From: Chelydra serpentina
Lineage: Eukaryota; Chordata; Testudines; Chelydridae
Length of the DNA stretch: 64,000 nucleotides
Direction: 5' to 3'
Assembly: GCA_037349315.1 (NCBI GenBank)
Contig: JBAIAC010000059.1
Location: 16,028,501-16,092,500 of the forward strand
The position numbers and the translations under genes were made by a program. Positions 11,112 through 21,198 of the stretch are shown here, one piece after another (position 1 is the first letter of the stretch; each line of letters starts with the position of its first letter). The notes beneath the pieces are model-generated. The model was not told the origin of the DNA. It saw nothing but the letters and a program-made list of their open reading frames with translations, and ran no database searches.

Positions 11112-11805
11112 CATAGGTGCCAACTTTAGTCGGCACTGGTGGGTGCTCGCACACCTCTGGCCCCGCCCCAACTCCACCCCGGCCCCACCCCATTCCACCC
11201 CTTCCCCAAATCACTGCCTCCTCCCCCGGGCACTCCGCATTTCCCCTCCACGCCCCCCCACCCCCAGGCTTGCAAGCCTGGGAGGGGGGAGAAGCAGAGC
11301 ACCCACCGGCAGCTCCCCGCCGGCCGCCCGCCCACCCAGCTCACCGCCGCCTCCTCCCCCGAGGCGCTGCTGCTTTGCTTCTCCCCCCCCGCTCCCCCCC
11401 CCCGGCTTGCCACGTGCCAAACAGCTGATTCTCACAGCAAGCCTGGGAGGGAGGGGGGAGAAGCGGAGCAGCGGTGCCTTGGGGGAGGAGGTGAGCTGGG
11501 GCGGGGGGTGCAGAGGAACCGCTCCCTGCCCCAGCTGGCCTCTGCTCCGCCTCCTCCCCCGAGGCACTGCTGCTCCGCTTTTCCCCCCTCCCTCCCAGGC
11601 TTGCCAGAAAATCAGCTGTTTGGTGCGTGGCAAGCCTGGGAGGGAGGGGGGAAAAGCGAAGCAGCGGCGCCTCGGGGGAGGAGGCGGAGTGGAGGTGAAC
11701 TGGGCAGGAGGGGGCGGGGGGGAGCTGCTGGTGGGTGCTCTGCACCCACCAATTTTTCCCCGTGGGTGCTCCAGCCCCGGAGCACCCACGGAGTCGGCGC
11801 CTATG
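11112..11805. mobile_element. GC-rich hAT non-autonomous element, CATAGGTGCC ends
   Basis: A 694-bp element begins CATAGGTGCCAAC and ends GTCGGCGCCTATG. It is flanked by the perfect 8-bp duplication AGTCCCTG (11104-11111 and 11806-11813), the hAT signature. The interior is very GC-rich and repeats blocks such as AAGCCTGGGAGGGAGGGG and GCCTCGGGGGAGGAGG in both orientations. Long overlapping ORFs of 134 to 233 codons run on both strands. They reflect rarity of stop codons in GC-rich sequence and have low-complexity Pro/Gly/Ser products, so they are not genes. Relatives: 26025-26161 and 61608-62017. Confidence 0.88.
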
Positions 11806-11829
11806 AGTCCCTGTAGTGTAGAAATGGCC

Positions 11830-12832
11830 TTAGTCAGACGGTGACATTAATACCAGGTTTTATTGAGAACAAATAATTGTTGCATGAGGAGAAAAGAAAA
11901 AATAACAGACAAATGGGTCCACAAGCCAAGTATACATTCTTAATCAATTTCAGGGGGTTTCAGGTTTCCCTATCACCTTTCTTACACCTCTCTTCTTGTC
12001 TAGATACTTATATGGCCCCCAAGCCCCAGTTTCTGAGGGCCTCTCAAATGTTTAAAACTAGAAAACAACATTTCAAGGGCTCCCAAGTACAGTGGACCTT
12101 TAATCCACGCTCTCAGATGCACCTTTCAAACAGATCTAGCTATCGGTGCAGATCTGCATCAGAAGCACAGCATTGTTCCAGGGTCCTTCAGAAAAAAAAA
12201 GCTTTATAGTGTTGAGGAGAGAACTGAAATCAAAGCACCTTTAGCCCTTTAGGGTTTGATTTTCGGAAGTGCTGAGAACCCGTAGTGCTTGGTGGCTGTG
12301 AAAACCAGGCCTGGGGTGTTTAGCAGGCTTCTAAGGATCATGAACTAATTCTTTTGAAAAGTGAGCAGCTGCTTTTACAAAAGAGAAAATAAAACGGAAC
12401 AGCCTCTGGACAGGCCAGCTCCAGTCGAAAAGAACTACAATGTTCCATTATTCAGGCTTTAGGTTTACTGTTAGCTTTTCCTTTTGGAAAAAAATAAATC
12501 TGGCAAACTGCCTGTGAGCTATTTCTGGCAAACTGCTCCCCATATAATTAAAAGCACCTGTGCTGACTTTCCCTTGTCCAAAAAACACTGTCTAGCCAGG
12601 GCAGCCCTTTGGGTCCAAGGGTTCAAATGCTGCAAGGCTTTTGCAATGGCAACAGCTCTGCTCAGAAATTAAAGGGGGTTCTTTTCCCTTTCTACATGCC
12701 TCAAATTTTGGGTGAGCCATTTTTAACAAAATCCACTGTGCCTAAACTATTCCTCATCCGGCAAAGAGTACAAAATATAAGTGAATGCAGACCGCTGGCC
12801 ATTTCAATATCAAAGGCTTCTCAAAAAGCCAG
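11830..12832. other. No recognised gene
   Basis: Only background ORFs. Near 12250-12310 is a half palindrome (GGAAGTGCTGAGAACCC...TGAAAACCAGGCCT) related to the repeat at 5130-5365. Confidence 0.45.
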
Positions 12833-13110
12833 CATTGCCAACCCCAAGCTTTCAAAAATCATGGGATTGGCTTAAAAATCAAGAGATTTTTCACAAGTAA
12901 TGCATGTATTGAGCTTCTGGTTTCTGATCCTTTAGAGTCCTGTTTTTCAAGCTTTTCTCTACAACCACATGGGCTGGAATCTCATGGTATTTAAAACAAA
13001 AGCTGAGGTTCTCACCTAATCACAACTCCAGGACTTGGTGCTTTAAGAGAAACACCAAATATTTTGAGAGTGATGACAAAATGGCGACAGCAGCATTAGC
13101 CTCTGTAGCC
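12833..13110. repeat. Dispersed repeat with TTGCCAACCCCAAGC end
   Basis: It begins AGCATTGCCAACCCCAAGC, then AAAAATCATGGGATTGGCTT. A reverse-oriented relative ends at 29325 (CTCATGATTTTTGGGGGTCT, then GAGGCTGGCAAGACTG). The inverted ends suggest a DNA transposon. The far end is approximate. Confidence 0.5.
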
Positions 13111-13539
13111 CTCAGTGCCCTCCTATGCAGTGGTGGGGAAGGAGAATTGGGGGATCTGCTTAGCAGCCATACCCCTGGTTTTCCCTGGCCCAGTTACCAA
13201 ACTCATCTCTGAATACACATGCAGGGAGTCTCTATGAAACTAGATCCTGGAGAAGGGGCAGACTATGTCCCTAAACATTCAATAGCTTCCTAGCTGTAAG
13301 AGAGAGTAAATTTTCCTCTCTTTGTATTTTTCCTGTGGCTTGCAGTATTATTCGCTAGGTATATGAGTACATATTATTTGTCTCAATCCACAGCTTGGAG
13401 ACCTTTGAGTAACTTACCCCAGCATCCTCCTCAAGAATGTTATAAATAAATCGCAGAGGAGATGTGTGTTGATCTAGAAGGAAGGGAGGAATTATTGACT
13501 GAGGTTAAAGGGTTTAAGATAAGGAGGTAAATAATCTCT

Positions 13540-13625
13540 TGAATCAAGAAAAGGAAAATTCAAATTAGGTATTAGGAAGATACTCTTAACTGTGAGGTTA
13601 ATCAGGCAATGGAAACTTTGAAAAG
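13540..13625 (+). mobile_element. Old CR1 tail fragment
   Basis: The string AGGTATTAGGAAGATACTCT, then AACTGTGAGGTTAATCAGGCAATGGAA, matches in order the CR1 block GGACATTAGGAAAAACTT...ACTGTCAGGGT...AACACTGGAA seen at 9250-9310, with many differences. It is an older, more diverged fragment. Confidence 0.55.
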
Positions 13626-15051
13626 GCAGCCTTGCAATATTTGGGTCGGATCCTCAGCTGGTATAAACTAGCATCGCTCCATAGACGTTAATGGAGCTAT
13701 ATGGCTTCTACACCATCTTGAGAATGTGTCCCTTTCATAGTACCACAAGGCCTGTGACTCCACTGTCTTGTACCTCCTGTAGCCACTTTCAACTATGCAG
13801 AGTGAATGTAAAATGCTACCACTTTGATCTGTTAGTGATTTACACCAACTATCAGCGCTGAGATTTTTTTCTTACACTATTCCTACCAGATGTGGTGGGA
13901 AATTTTGTGTGTTACTATAGACAAGACATTAGCACTTTTACCACCATGTCATTTCTGCTCAGAGCAAGTCTACACAAAATGGCCAAATCCACTCCAATCA
14001 ACGAGGCTATGCCAATTTATATCACTTGAACACCTGGCCCTACGCTGCTAAAAATGCCAGTAATCTTATCTCCATTAGCACTCACCATTGGTACCATCAC
14101 TGGAACTACACTGGTGCTAATACAGTGATGTGAAATTTGAAGAAAAAGGTCATTGTAGGCAAGATTTCTCTCTACAATACGTTATCCTGGTACTGCCAGT
14201 AACTGAATGTCTGAATGAGCTTTAAGAAAACTCTGTCCTTTTCTGCCCAAGTAGTCATGTCTGTAGCCATGTATTAGAGAAAATATTCTTCCCTCTTCAG
14301 ACAAGAATCGGATAAAGCTAGATTGTCTACATTTGTTGAATGAAATGAATCTGCATCTTTTGTTGGCATTTACACTTGGTGGTGCACAATCCTTTTAAAA
14401 ATGTTTATACAAAAAAAAATGTAAATGAGCTAAGAGAGAGAGGGTAGGCCTCCCATCTTGTTCTCAGCTGTTGCTGTTCCTCCAGCTTCTCTCAAAAGGC
14501 CATAAACTTCCAATTCCAGGGCTTGATTCAGCTCCCATTAAAGTAAATGAGAATCTTTCCCTTAACTTCAATGGGAGCTGGAGTTGGATGAGGCTCCAAG
14601 TCCTTTAGAGTTGATCCTCGGGCCTCTCACTGTCCTTTCCTCTCTTCAAGTGTTCTTCCTCTGTGGCCATGTTAACTGCCAAATTAGGTGAATTTCTGTT
14701 TGGTGTCCAGGAGCAATTTAGATATGTAAGGACATCTCTCGGCCCCATCTTAGTAGCTTGACCTGTTTGATTCATCACCAAGCAACATAGCTGAGCATAA
14801 TGATTGCATAGCCTATTGGGGTAAAGAAATCATACTCCTGTGTTCCTCTGTTGCCAGCAAACGCCACAGAACTTCTTTTCTGGTACTAGCAGAGGCTTCA
14901 TTTTGTACTAAAAGCCCTGTGTGTTAATGACTGCTGCATCTGTAGTAGTGAAAACACATGAATTCTGCCACTGAGGAGGCCTGAGATGTCCTTTACATAT
15001 CCAAATTACCCATGAGCACCAAACAGAAATTCACCTAATTTCACAGTTAGC
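13626..15051. other. No gene; one palindromic repeat
   Basis: At 14520-14602 CAGCTCCCATTAAAGTAAAT is followed by ACTTCAATGGGAGCTGGA in inverted order, a member of the dispersed palindromic class also seen near 23706, 30303 and 49090. Otherwise I see nothing. Confidence 0.5.
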
Positions 15052-15450
15052 ATGACTGTGACATTATCTAATAAAATATGACCATGTAGATCATTGTTGC
15101 TACCACTGTTATATAATTGCAACAAATCTTGTACAAAATATGCCAAGTAAGGTGTCTATGGAAAGGTGATGATTTGCTGAATATGATTATGCTATTTGTA
15201 TGCATGTATCATTTTTGTATTTTAAGTTTATAAGCATTGGCTCAATACCTGTGTTTCAAATACGTTTGCTCCTGTGGTAATGCCCACAAGGTATTTGGGC
15301 TGCACATCTTGAAGGGACTATTCAAATTAAATGGCTCATCAAGAAACACTTAACTCACAATGGACCATGGGAGACACCTGTCTACACTTAATGAATGGAT
15401 TTTCTTGTGAATGTTCCATCTGGAGTATAGGTAATGGCTTCTGCTGTGAC

Positions 15451-15751
15451 CAGGGCCGGCTCCTGGCACCAGCGTTCCAAGCAGGTGCTTGGGGCGGCAA
15501 TCTGGAAGGGGCGGCAGTCCGTGTGTTGGGCGGGCAGCATGTGCCGCCTGTGGCGGCAATTCGGCAGCAGCTCGTCTCTTTAGCCGCCCGTGGCGGCGGC
15601 AATTCAGTGGCAGCTTGTCAGCCGTCCGCGGCAGCAGCTTGTCTCTTCAGCCGTCCGCAGCGGCAATTCGGCGGCAGCTCGTCTCTTCTGCCGTCCGCGG
15701 TGGCAATTCAGCGCACTGCTTGGGGCGGCAGAAACAGTAGAGCTGGCCCTG
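15451..15751. mobile_element. hAT MITE, CAGGGCCGG family, copy 1
   Basis: A 301-bp element begins CAGGGCCGGCTCCTGGCACC and ends GTAGAGCTGGCCCTG, with the perfect 8-bp duplication GCTGTGAC (15443-15450 and 15752-15759). The interior is a degenerate tandem array of GCGGCAATTC, GGCAGCTCGTCTCTTC and GCCGTCCGCGG blocks, about 45-55 bp per unit. It has no coding capacity. It lies inside LTR family A copy 2. The closest relative is at 20109-20333, sharing the GGCACCAGC and CTTGGGGCGGCA blocks. Confidence 0.93.
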
Positions 15752-15969
15752 GCTGTGACTAAGCGAAATCATGCATGGACATGTGACTTGCCCATGTGAC
15801 CCCAAACACCTTCTTGCTACCTGTAATTTTCCACGAGGAGAACAGTGGGTTTCTCTTCAATTGGCAGAAGCTGTAAAAGGCACTGGAAACATCTCCATTT
15901 TGCCTCTTTCCTGCTCAAACCTCTGGACTATGAACTTATACTAATGGGAGCAGTCTAACCAAGGGACCG

Positions 15970-17629
15970 AGCACCTGAGAGATAAGTGTCCCCTGCTGAG
16001 TGAAAACAGGCCTCAAGCGGCCCATGAAGCTGCTGCCTCTTTCCACACAGGGTTTGTGAAGTTGACTTCTACACCACCAAGCAGTGAGCATGTGCATGCT
16101 GTTAGACTGAATGGGAAGTTAATCACTGGGTTGAGAGATACAGGTGCTGAAATTTCTATAGTCAGGAGGGACCTGATCCAAGAGAAGGATTGGTTGTCGG
16201 GTAAAGTGGCGGAATTGGAGCTGGTGGCTACAAAGTCATTGCACCTTTGGCAAAAGTACACATGCAAAGGGAAAACTTGCAGGCTAAGCTAACTGTGGCA
16301 ACAGTGTCACACAATTTTGCACCGTTTCTACTGGGAAATGATTTCTTTGCTGTGGCAGAATCTGTCCCAGGGCTGGGTGGCAGCAAGCAGGAACCTGGTG
16401 CTGAAAACCCCAGAGGGGGGGGCGAAGTCACAGGGACTGCAGCTATGGCGGCAGGGGTGGCTGTGGCCAGTTCCTGTCCTGTAATCATCTCCCCGGGGGA
16501 GGGGAATGTTCTACCTCATACCAAGGGGGGAATTTTGCGGGCCACTGAAGGGTCTGTCTTAGCTTGCAGCTGGGAGTCCACAGCTGGACCAGGGTCACCT
16601 TCTCTTCGGGGGGACACAGGGGTGTCTGGCCCAGAGGGAGGCCCAGGGAGGGAAGGTGAGGGGGGGCCGGAGAGCCCGCCAACCTTTTGTCAGGAGGATC
16701 TTGCCCAGGAGGAGGGTGAAAAGTCTGCGTTTCAGATGCCAGACCCCTCTCCTGTGGATCAGGTTAGAAGGGAAAGCTGGGGGTCAGACCTCCTGGAGGG
16801 GGGAGTCCGTCCAGCTGACCTGTTGGGAACAGATACTGGGGTGTCCAAGAAAGAGGTTGTTCTTGCTACACGGGTAGGAGGTAAACCTCTCTCTTCAAAG
16901 CAGAAGGGAGCGAGTCTCTGCATGGGTGAAGCCACACAAGGGGATGGGAACCAGCCCAGAGAAATTCCAGAGGGAGGGGCCGAGGGCAGGCCGGGTTGCA
17001 GTACACCCTTTCCTTGCCAGAACCTCAAACCCATGCCTGATTCAGGAGCCTGCTCCAAAGAGGCAGAAGAATCTGCATCAGAGTGCCTACCAGGATACAC
17101 AGATGGGTGGGTAATCCTGTGTCTTTCCCTACTTCATCTGTGGGTTATAACAAAGGAGTTAACACTGAGGGTCAACCCTTTCAAGATGGGGAACATACCT
17201 GATTGGTGGGAAAAACTGTTGTACATGCTTGGGATGGTGACCTCACGGTCGTACAAGCATGTTACCTGTCGGCCTATATCGGGTAACCGGCTGGAAGCTT
17301 GGCACAACAGCAAAAGCATAACAGGCCCAGGCTGCTGTGTGAAAGGGGAAACTGAGGCACGCCGCCTCATGGCACTGAGAGCTAAATGCCGAGGTTCCTA
17401 CGCCTTAACAGGTATTGCTATCTGTATCCTGTTAGCAATACTACACCCCAACCCATTTTCAGGCACCCGGGGACCAGGAACCTCGCATTTTGCTAAAACC
17501 ATTACGAATGACACCATGTGGTGTGCCGGTACTGAAAAGGGGTGTAACCAAAGACAAACAGGGGCTTTATGTGTACTGCCTCCGCCATGGACAGTGTCCA
17601 AGTCTCTGGCAGTAAGTTCAGGAGGAGGG
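15970..17629 (+). pseudogene. Ty3/gypsy-like gag end and protease fragment
   Basis: In frame from about 15970 is HLRDKCP, the H-X4-C end of a CCHC zinc knuckle. Then comes a retroviral-type aspartic protease with LITGLRDTGAEISIV; the catalytic DTGA is at 16137-16148. A frameshift near 16235-16246 moves the frame, and the protease C-terminal motif LLGND is at 16328-16342. A low-complexity Gly/Glu/Pro-rich stretch follows to about 17100. I find no reverse transcriptase, RNase H or integrase motifs, so most of pol is deleted or was never there. The 495-codon ORF starting at 16247 runs on into the LTR and is not intact. A purine-rich tract (AGGAGGAGGG) ends right at the LTR. Confidence 0.82.
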
Positions 17630-18750
17630 TGTGACGGTGTTCCCCATAAAACTTTATGGGGAGATGCTTATAAATGTATATATGTAACTAGAATATGTTT
17701 TATGCTACATGTGCCAGGTAACATATCTCTGTGAAAGTTATGACCTACTGAATTTATTCCTCCTGTTTGTATGCATGTATCATTGTTGTAGTTGAAGTTA
17801 TGAATATCGGTTGTATTTCTTGAGAAAGGAATGGGCAGGTTAAGTGCCCAATCAAGAAGCACTTAACAGACAATAGAACTTGCAGTCACCAATCCACATC
17901 TGAACTTTGCCAGGAATGTGGCTGGTCTGGAACTGAGTTGTCCAGGTGACTGGTCCATGTGACCCCAACTCCATTTGGTAACTGGATGCTACACAGGGAG
18001 AGGGAGGGGTGTCCACCCAGAGGAGAAAATCTATTTAAACCCCGAGGAAACCCCTCCATTTTGTCTTCAGCTGGCTAAAGGGAGAGGCTCTCCACCCCCC
18101 CCCCCCCAAGGACATTCCTGAGGGGAACTAAACAAAGGACAAAGACACTAGGGGGTGTGTGCGGCTGCTGGACCTAGGCTAATTCTACAGCCTGTAAAAA
18201 GGAAAATATCCGAATCTGGTGAGGCTTTTATCTGTGTTAACTTTGAATAGACATAGACGTGCGTGTTTTATTTTATTTTACTAAGTAACTTGCTTTGTTC
18301 TGTCTGTCACTAATTGAACTCACTTAAATCCTATTTTCTGTACTTATTAAAATCACTTTTTACTTATTAAGTTTCCTTGAGTACGAGTTAGTGCCTTGGG
18401 AAAGCGAACAGTTGTGCATATCTTTCTATCTTTGAAATAGAAGGCGAACTATTTATGAGTTTACCCTGTATAAGCTTTATACAGGGTAAAACGGATTTAT
18501 TAAGGGTTTGAACCTCCTTGGAGTTGAGTAGCTGGGTGTCAAAGGCAAGAGCGCTTCCAGGGGCCTTACAGTGGTGAGTGGACTTGGTTCGGACCTGGGT
18601 CTGTGTTTGCAGCAGATCAGTGGAATCTGACTCAAAACAGACAGGATTCGGGAGTCCCAAGCTGGAAAAGGCCTGGAAGCAGGGGCAGAAGTAGCCTTGG
18701 CACACCAGGTGGCAGCACCAAGCAGGTCTCTGTGGCCCCAACCCGTCACA
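17630..18750 (+). mobile_element. 3' LTR, family B, of the gypsy-like fragment
   Basis: A 1121-bp LTR starts TGTGACGGTGTTCCCC right after the polypurine tract and ends CCCCAACCCGTCACA. A TATA-like TATTTAAA is near 18032 and an ATTAAA polyadenylation-type hexamer at 18346-18351. A 14-bp stem with 3-base loop is at 18460-18490. The solo copy at 59681-60834 has the same ends and landmarks. No matching 5' LTR is present upstream; the flank after it is TTAAC, whose partner was lost with the 5' part. Confidence 0.88.
18460..18490 (+). other. Hairpin in LTR family B
   Basis: TTTACCCTGTATAA, loop GCT, TTATACAGGGTAAA: a perfect 14-bp stem with a 3-base loop. It lies about 110 bp after the ATTAAA hexamer. 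The same hairpin is at 60532-60562. Its function is unknown; it could be an RNA structure or a protein-binding palindrome. Confidence 0.85.
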
Positions 18751-18865
18751 TTAACAGGCCAGCAGTTTATTCTATCACTGCTACAAGCCTGATCCAATAA
18801 CTTTGCATTTATTGTATGTATTTGATTCCTTTAACCAATTTTAACTTTCTTTCTTTCTTTCTTTT

Positions 18866-19598
18866 TGTGACGGGGAAGACTGGCCCCGCACTGGCCATGA
18901 GAGGGTTAACCCTTCTCTGCTGGCAGAGGAAGCCACGCCCCTGAGGCCCTGCTGGGCATGCTCCAGCAGGGGGCAGGTATAAAAGCCTGCAGAGCTGCTC
19001 AGTCAGGGCTGGCTGCTGAGGAGGAAGGATACTCAGCAGAGGCTCCAGCCCAGGAGCTAGGGCAGCCCTTACCAGGGAGGCTAAAGAGCCCAAGACCGGG
19101 ACTGGAGGCCAGCCGCTACTGGAACCCCAGGAAGTTCAGCGAACTGAGGAGCCTGGAGACTCAGAACGCACATGGACTACTGCATCAAAAGAGCCGGTAG
19201 GAAGTGACCCGGGGCGGTGCGGGAGTGGTACCTCCCACCCCAGTGAGGGCAGTGTGTTTCAGTGGGATTCCCCGCTGACCCTGGTGGGCTGTGTTACCCG
19301 CTGTTAAGGCCCTGGGTTGGGGCCTGGGTCCCTTACCGAGGGCTGCCGCCCTTGGGGGATGGGCCCCAAGCTCAGAACTTAAGACTGCCTTACCTGACTG
19401 GGAAGGCACACTGAAGTAACCCAAGCTACTAGGCCGTGCTATCCCTTCAGGGGAAGAGACTAAGGGGGACTCTGGCCATCGAGTCCTGCTGGATGGGTGG
19501 CCAGGAGTGGCATAGAAAATGGACTGGGAACTAGACAGGTGGTACCTCCTAGCCCCCCCTGCAACTCAGAGGGGTGACGGAGTACGAACCCTGCCACA
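18866..19598 (+). mobile_element. Solo LTR, family C
   Basis: A 733-bp unit starts TGTGACGGGGAAGACTGG and ends CGAACCCTGCCACA. The flanks CTTTT and CTTTA match at four of five bases, an imperfect duplication in a CTTT-rich site. A good TATA box, TATAAAA, is at 18978-18984, with a GC-rich region after it. It sits within family A copy 2, at the place where copy 1 has its AATAAA hexamer. Confidence 0.8.
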
Positions 19599-20108
19599 CT
19601 TTAGTATCTAAAGGTTTATTTATAAAATGATTGGCAACAGCATGATTTTGGAGGTAAGATCTGAGTTATATCTTGACTTGGGTATGTGGCTGGTCCTTTT
19701 GGGATTAGAAGAACCTTTTATTTGTTGAAATTGGTTTTAAATAACCACCCATCTTTAAGTGTAGTGTTTTTGGTGGTGATACAAGGACTGGAATGCCTAA
19801 GGAAACTACTTTTTTGACTTCTTCTTAGCCAGTGTGGTGAAACAGGAGTTTACTTTTGTTGCTGGTTTCGTATATCTTATGGGAGAATAACCACCAGTTT
19901 TGGGGTGTGTCTGCCCTATTTCTCAACAGTTTGTTGTGAATTTGGTATTCTCAGTTGTGACCGAGGAAGGCACAGTAACAATGACCACACAGGGAAGAAC
20001 GTTTGTAGCGAGGGAAGGCCAGCAAGAGGGCCTAGGATGTAGGCAATAGGATCACACTGATGTTTTTAGCATGCTAACTTGAGCAGAGCTAGTTCATGTC
20101 TATCTGCC

Positions 20109-20333
20109 CAGGGCCGGCTCTAGGCACCAGCTAAGGAAGCAGGTGCCTAGGGTGGCAAATCTGAAGGGGCGGCACTCTGGCTGTTCTTGGGGCAGCACTC
20201 CGGCTTTTTTCTTCTTCTGCGGCAACTTTTGAATTTTCTTTGCTTCGGCGGCACTGCTGCGGCAGATTTTTGTTGTTGTTGTTGTTGTTTTGCTTCACCG
20301 CTTGGGGCGGCAAAAAAGGTAGACCCGGCCCTG
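20109..20333. mobile_element. hAT MITE, CAGGGCCGG family, copy 2
   Basis: A 225-bp element begins CAGGGCCGGCTCTAGGCACC and ends GTAGACCCGGCCCTG, with the perfect 8-bp duplication TATCTGCC (20101-20108 and 20334-20341). It has GGGGCGGCA blocks and a GTT triplet run inside. No coding capacity. Confidence 0.95.
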
Positions 20334-20341
20334 TATCTGCC

Positions 20342-21198
20342 CGTGCTGGGAAGCACCCTCTGAGCAGTTGTAAAGACATAACCTTATATAAAGATTTTTA
20401 TACTCTGGGGGGGAAAAAGATGCTACCCAGAATAGAATCTTTTTTCTCATGTCAATTAAGATTGATACTAAAACCAATAATAAAAAATAAATTAGCGAAG
20501 ACCCATTTACTTAATTCACAAAGTTATAGGTTAATTATGATAAACTCAAAATCTAGTACAGAAAAAATATCCATTGCAAAAGGAGGAAGCACATAATCTG
20601 TGTTTTATTCCCTGGATTAATTAGAAGTGTGCTGGAAACAGGCAAGAAATTAATTCTGCCAATGCCCTGTTATGCATGCCTGTGGTCATCATTGTAACAA
20701 CAGCAATCACTGACACCATTTCCTAATTTTTGATCTGGAGAGATCAGGGGACAGATAACAGGATGCAGAGTCTTTCAATGGTAGGTCAGTGACTTGACTG
20801 AGGCCCAGGGCAGTGGTGGCCAAAACTCTGATGCCTGTCTGAAATGAGTTGGTAGGACTGGTATCCTCATTGCACTTGGTGGCAGTCACAGCAAAGAAGT
20901 CAATGACTGAACTAGGTGTGGAGAGTGAACTACCATATCAGCCTAGAGTTGCGTTTTTCCAATTCATGGTTGTAACCCATTGTAGGGGCACAGCAGAGAA
21001 GCTTGCACTACTTCCGTCTGTACTCTCCCTGTTTTGTGGAAGTGCTCAGAACATCAGGAAACCCAGGTTGTTTATTTACAAACATTTCTATGGTGCTTGC
21101 AACTAAAGCAACCAAGCACATAGTTGGATTAGATCGCTGGTTCCAGTCTCTTTTAGGCTGGAAATGCTGCAGAAGGAAGATTTAAAAAAATAAATAGT
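20342..21198. other. No recognised gene
   Basis: AT-rich DNA with background ORFs and no repeat I can place. Confidence 0.45.

Larger units (their letters stand above)
9739..11829. mobile_element. MITE interrupted by a solo LTR and a hAT element
   Basis: The left end GGCCTGGTTTACACTTAAAA and the right end TGTAGTGTAGAAATGGCC are inverted repeats. The MITE itself is only the pieces 9739-9934, 11069-11111 and 11814-11829. It resembles the Harbinger-like ends at 39735 and 42075. A 3-bp flank match is not clear (TGT against TTA). It must predate both insertions. Confidence 0.65.
15057..19980 (+). mobile_element. LTR family A, copy 2, interrupted by three insertions
   Basis: It starts TGTGACATTATCTAAT at 15057 and ends CACAGTAACA at 19980. 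It is bounded by the perfect 5-bp duplication ATGAC (15052-15056 and 19981-19985). The LTR itself is the pieces 15057-15450, 15760-about 15970, 18751-18865 and about 19599-19980, which align in order with copy 1. The insertions are a hAT MITE, a truncated gypsy-like element with its 3' LTR, and a solo LTR of family C. About 32 bp corresponding to 10535-10566 of copy 1 is missing at the gypsy junction. Confidence 0.88.

Noticed and set aside
11139..11844. 225- and 233-codon ORFs on + and 192-codon ORF on -
   Set aside because: They overlap in different frames and lie almost wholly inside a hAT element with a repetitive GC-rich interior.
16247..17734. 495-codon ORF as an intact gene
   Set aside because: It begins mid protease after a frameshift, lacks the catalytic DTGA (in another frame) and runs into the LTR. 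It is a relic.
15970..18750. Endogenous retrovirus with envelope gene
   Set aside because: No envelope features such as a signal peptide, furin site or fusion peptide are seen, and the protease style and 5-bp duplications fit a Ty3/gypsy-like element better.
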